Source: Lota lota (taxonomy: Eukaryota > Chordata > Actinopteri > Gadiformes > Lotidae). Taken from it: a stretch of DNA of 64,000 nucleotides. A program made the position numbers and the translations under genes. The first letter of the stretch is position 1; every line of letters begins with the position of its first letter. Location: assembly GCA_026745465.1 (NCBI GenBank), contig JACYXH010000207.1, forward strand, positions 862,001-926,000. Reading direction: 5' to 3'. Shown one piece after another: positions 62,776 to 64,000 of this stretch. Under the pieces are notes generated by a model that saw only the letters and a list, made by a program, of their open reading frames with translations, made no database searches and had not been told where the DNA came from.

Positions 62776-63531
62776 TTGAGAGTTGTGACCAGACCGGAAA
62801 ATAACATAAAACCCCCACACAAGTCAGAATTTATTATCTTATTGTCGTGTTTCGTGTCGCGTGAATGTGCTCTCGATGAGGCTGACGACTGATCCCCCAT
62901 GAATGGGGTGAAATTCATGGCGCAGTTCAAAATATGTTCAAGGACATGCCAGCTGCTGTCATATAGTGTGCGTTTTCAAACACTGCACCTGAGTATAAAA
63001 GCACTCTGTGTGAAATGATAAGCTTCGGATGGGAGTTATTGATACCTTGTGTGTTTTTTTCATAATCATTATTCAAACCACCCCATGGCCATGCCTTTGA
63101 GTGTGCACGTGTCAGGCAGGCAGGCAGACAGGCACGCACACACACACACACACACACTCCATCTACCTGCTTGCCTGTCTGTCTGCTGGTCTCTCTGTAT
63201 TTCTGTTTGGATGAAGACGGTTTGACTTTGGTGCGCTGCCTGCTCACTGCTCCTCCTCACGGAGCCTTATCTCCGGTCACTCTATGTGCGTGTGCGCCCT
63301 TATGTGTCGGCACACGCGTGTCAAAGTGTGCAAATCCCCATACTTGATTGCATATTTTTCTTTCTTCCCCAACACAGAGTTTGAGTGCTACAACGCTGGG
63401 AGACTATCAGCAGATTAACAGAGGTGGGGTGGTGGGGGGGGGGGGCGACGACTCTGACCGCAGTGAGCCAGATAACAGTTTCAGAAGTCAGGTGGCCAGC
63501 AGATCTGGGAGACACACAATTCATCAGCTCT

Positions 63532-63559
63532 GGGGGGGGGGGGGGGGGGGGGGGGGGGG
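63532..63559. repeat. G28 homopolymer
   Basis: 28 consecutive G; a shorter G run lies at 63436-63445. Confidence 0.95.
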
Positions 63560-63844
63560 CGTTGTATTGAAATCCTAATTACTCAACAATGTCAACGGCT
63601 TGCAGCACTTGTCACTCGCCACTCCCACACCTCCAAGTGCACCTGCAAATACGCCTCCTGCATATTCATCAAGGGGAGAGGCTTTCTACCCAGAATGCTC
63701 TGGGAAAGGTCGGTGGGAGACTGAGGACTACGTTTAAAGTAGATGGATAAACACAGTAAGACGTGTTATTACCAATTACCAATGCAATTCACAGTGCTAT
63801 GTATACCAACAGCTGTAAAGTAGCACTTCAAATAAACACACAAC

Positions 63845-63870
63845 CACACACACACACACACACACACACG
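63845..63870. repeat. (AC)n microsatellite
   Basis: About 12 AC units. Confidence 0.93.
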
Positions 63871-64000
63871 TGGTGCTTGGATAGAAACACGCTTGGTGCA
63901 CATGTGCAGTTCAAAAAAGCTGCATCGCACCTAAATGAGTCATGTATAATAGCGTGCTTCGGATTACCACAAAACATGCCTCTTTGCATTTGCAATCCGA

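Overview
The window is nuclear DNA of a ray-finned fish, almost certainly a teleost. Genes are split by GT-AG introns, GC-rich exons sit in AT-rich surroundings, and the mobile elements are fish types (a Tc1 copy, hAT-like and TAACACTTTA-type palindromic elements). By hand count more than 4 kb (about 7%) is simple repeat: (AC)n, (CT)n, (ATC)n and unusually many G or C homopolymers of 15-33 bases. This density recalls gadiform fishes, but I cannot name the species.

Four genes can be supported. (1) prrt4, minus strand, 2941-17881: two coding exons whose splice phases match and give a 1008-residue protein with a signal peptide, a Pro/Thr/Ser-rich ectodomain, about seven membrane segments and a Ser-rich tail. 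(2) A DUF829/TMEM53-like gene, plus strand, with two exons visible (32086-32669 and 34017-34387) and its N-terminal exon not found. (3) Leptin, minus strand, 39279 to about 41135: a TATA box, a non-coding first exon and two coding exons give a 161-residue hormone precursor. (4) A mir-129 hairpin, minus strand, 48464-48538, recognised from both mature arms. From memory, human 7q32.1 has the order MIR129-1, LEP, RBM28, PRRT4, so this is an ancient syntenic block. Here RBM28 is not seen between lep and prrt4, and a DUF829 gene is.

Layout: 1-2245, intergenic repeats; 2246-17882, prrt4 with an 11.9-kb intron holding microsatellites, two fold-back elements and a few regulatory-looking motifs; 17.9-32 kb, intergenic and very rich in simple repeats; 32-34.4 kb, the DUF829 gene; 34.4-39.2 kb, fold-back repeats, a palindromic MITE, a decayed repeat-family coding fragment and a dead Tc1 transposon; 39.3-41.2 kb, lep; 41.2-48.4 kb, mostly unique AT-rich DNA; 48.5 kb, mir-129; 48.6-64 kb, no coding gene seen, but CpG-rich and CRE-bearing patches, very long CT/GA tracts, a family of GA-linked duplicated segments and a 42-bp minisatellite.

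The genes form no pathway together. Leptin is a secreted cytokine hormone, mir-129 a brain-enriched microRNA, Prrt4 a poorly known membrane protein, and the DUF829 protein an alpha/beta-hydrolase-like membrane-associated protein.
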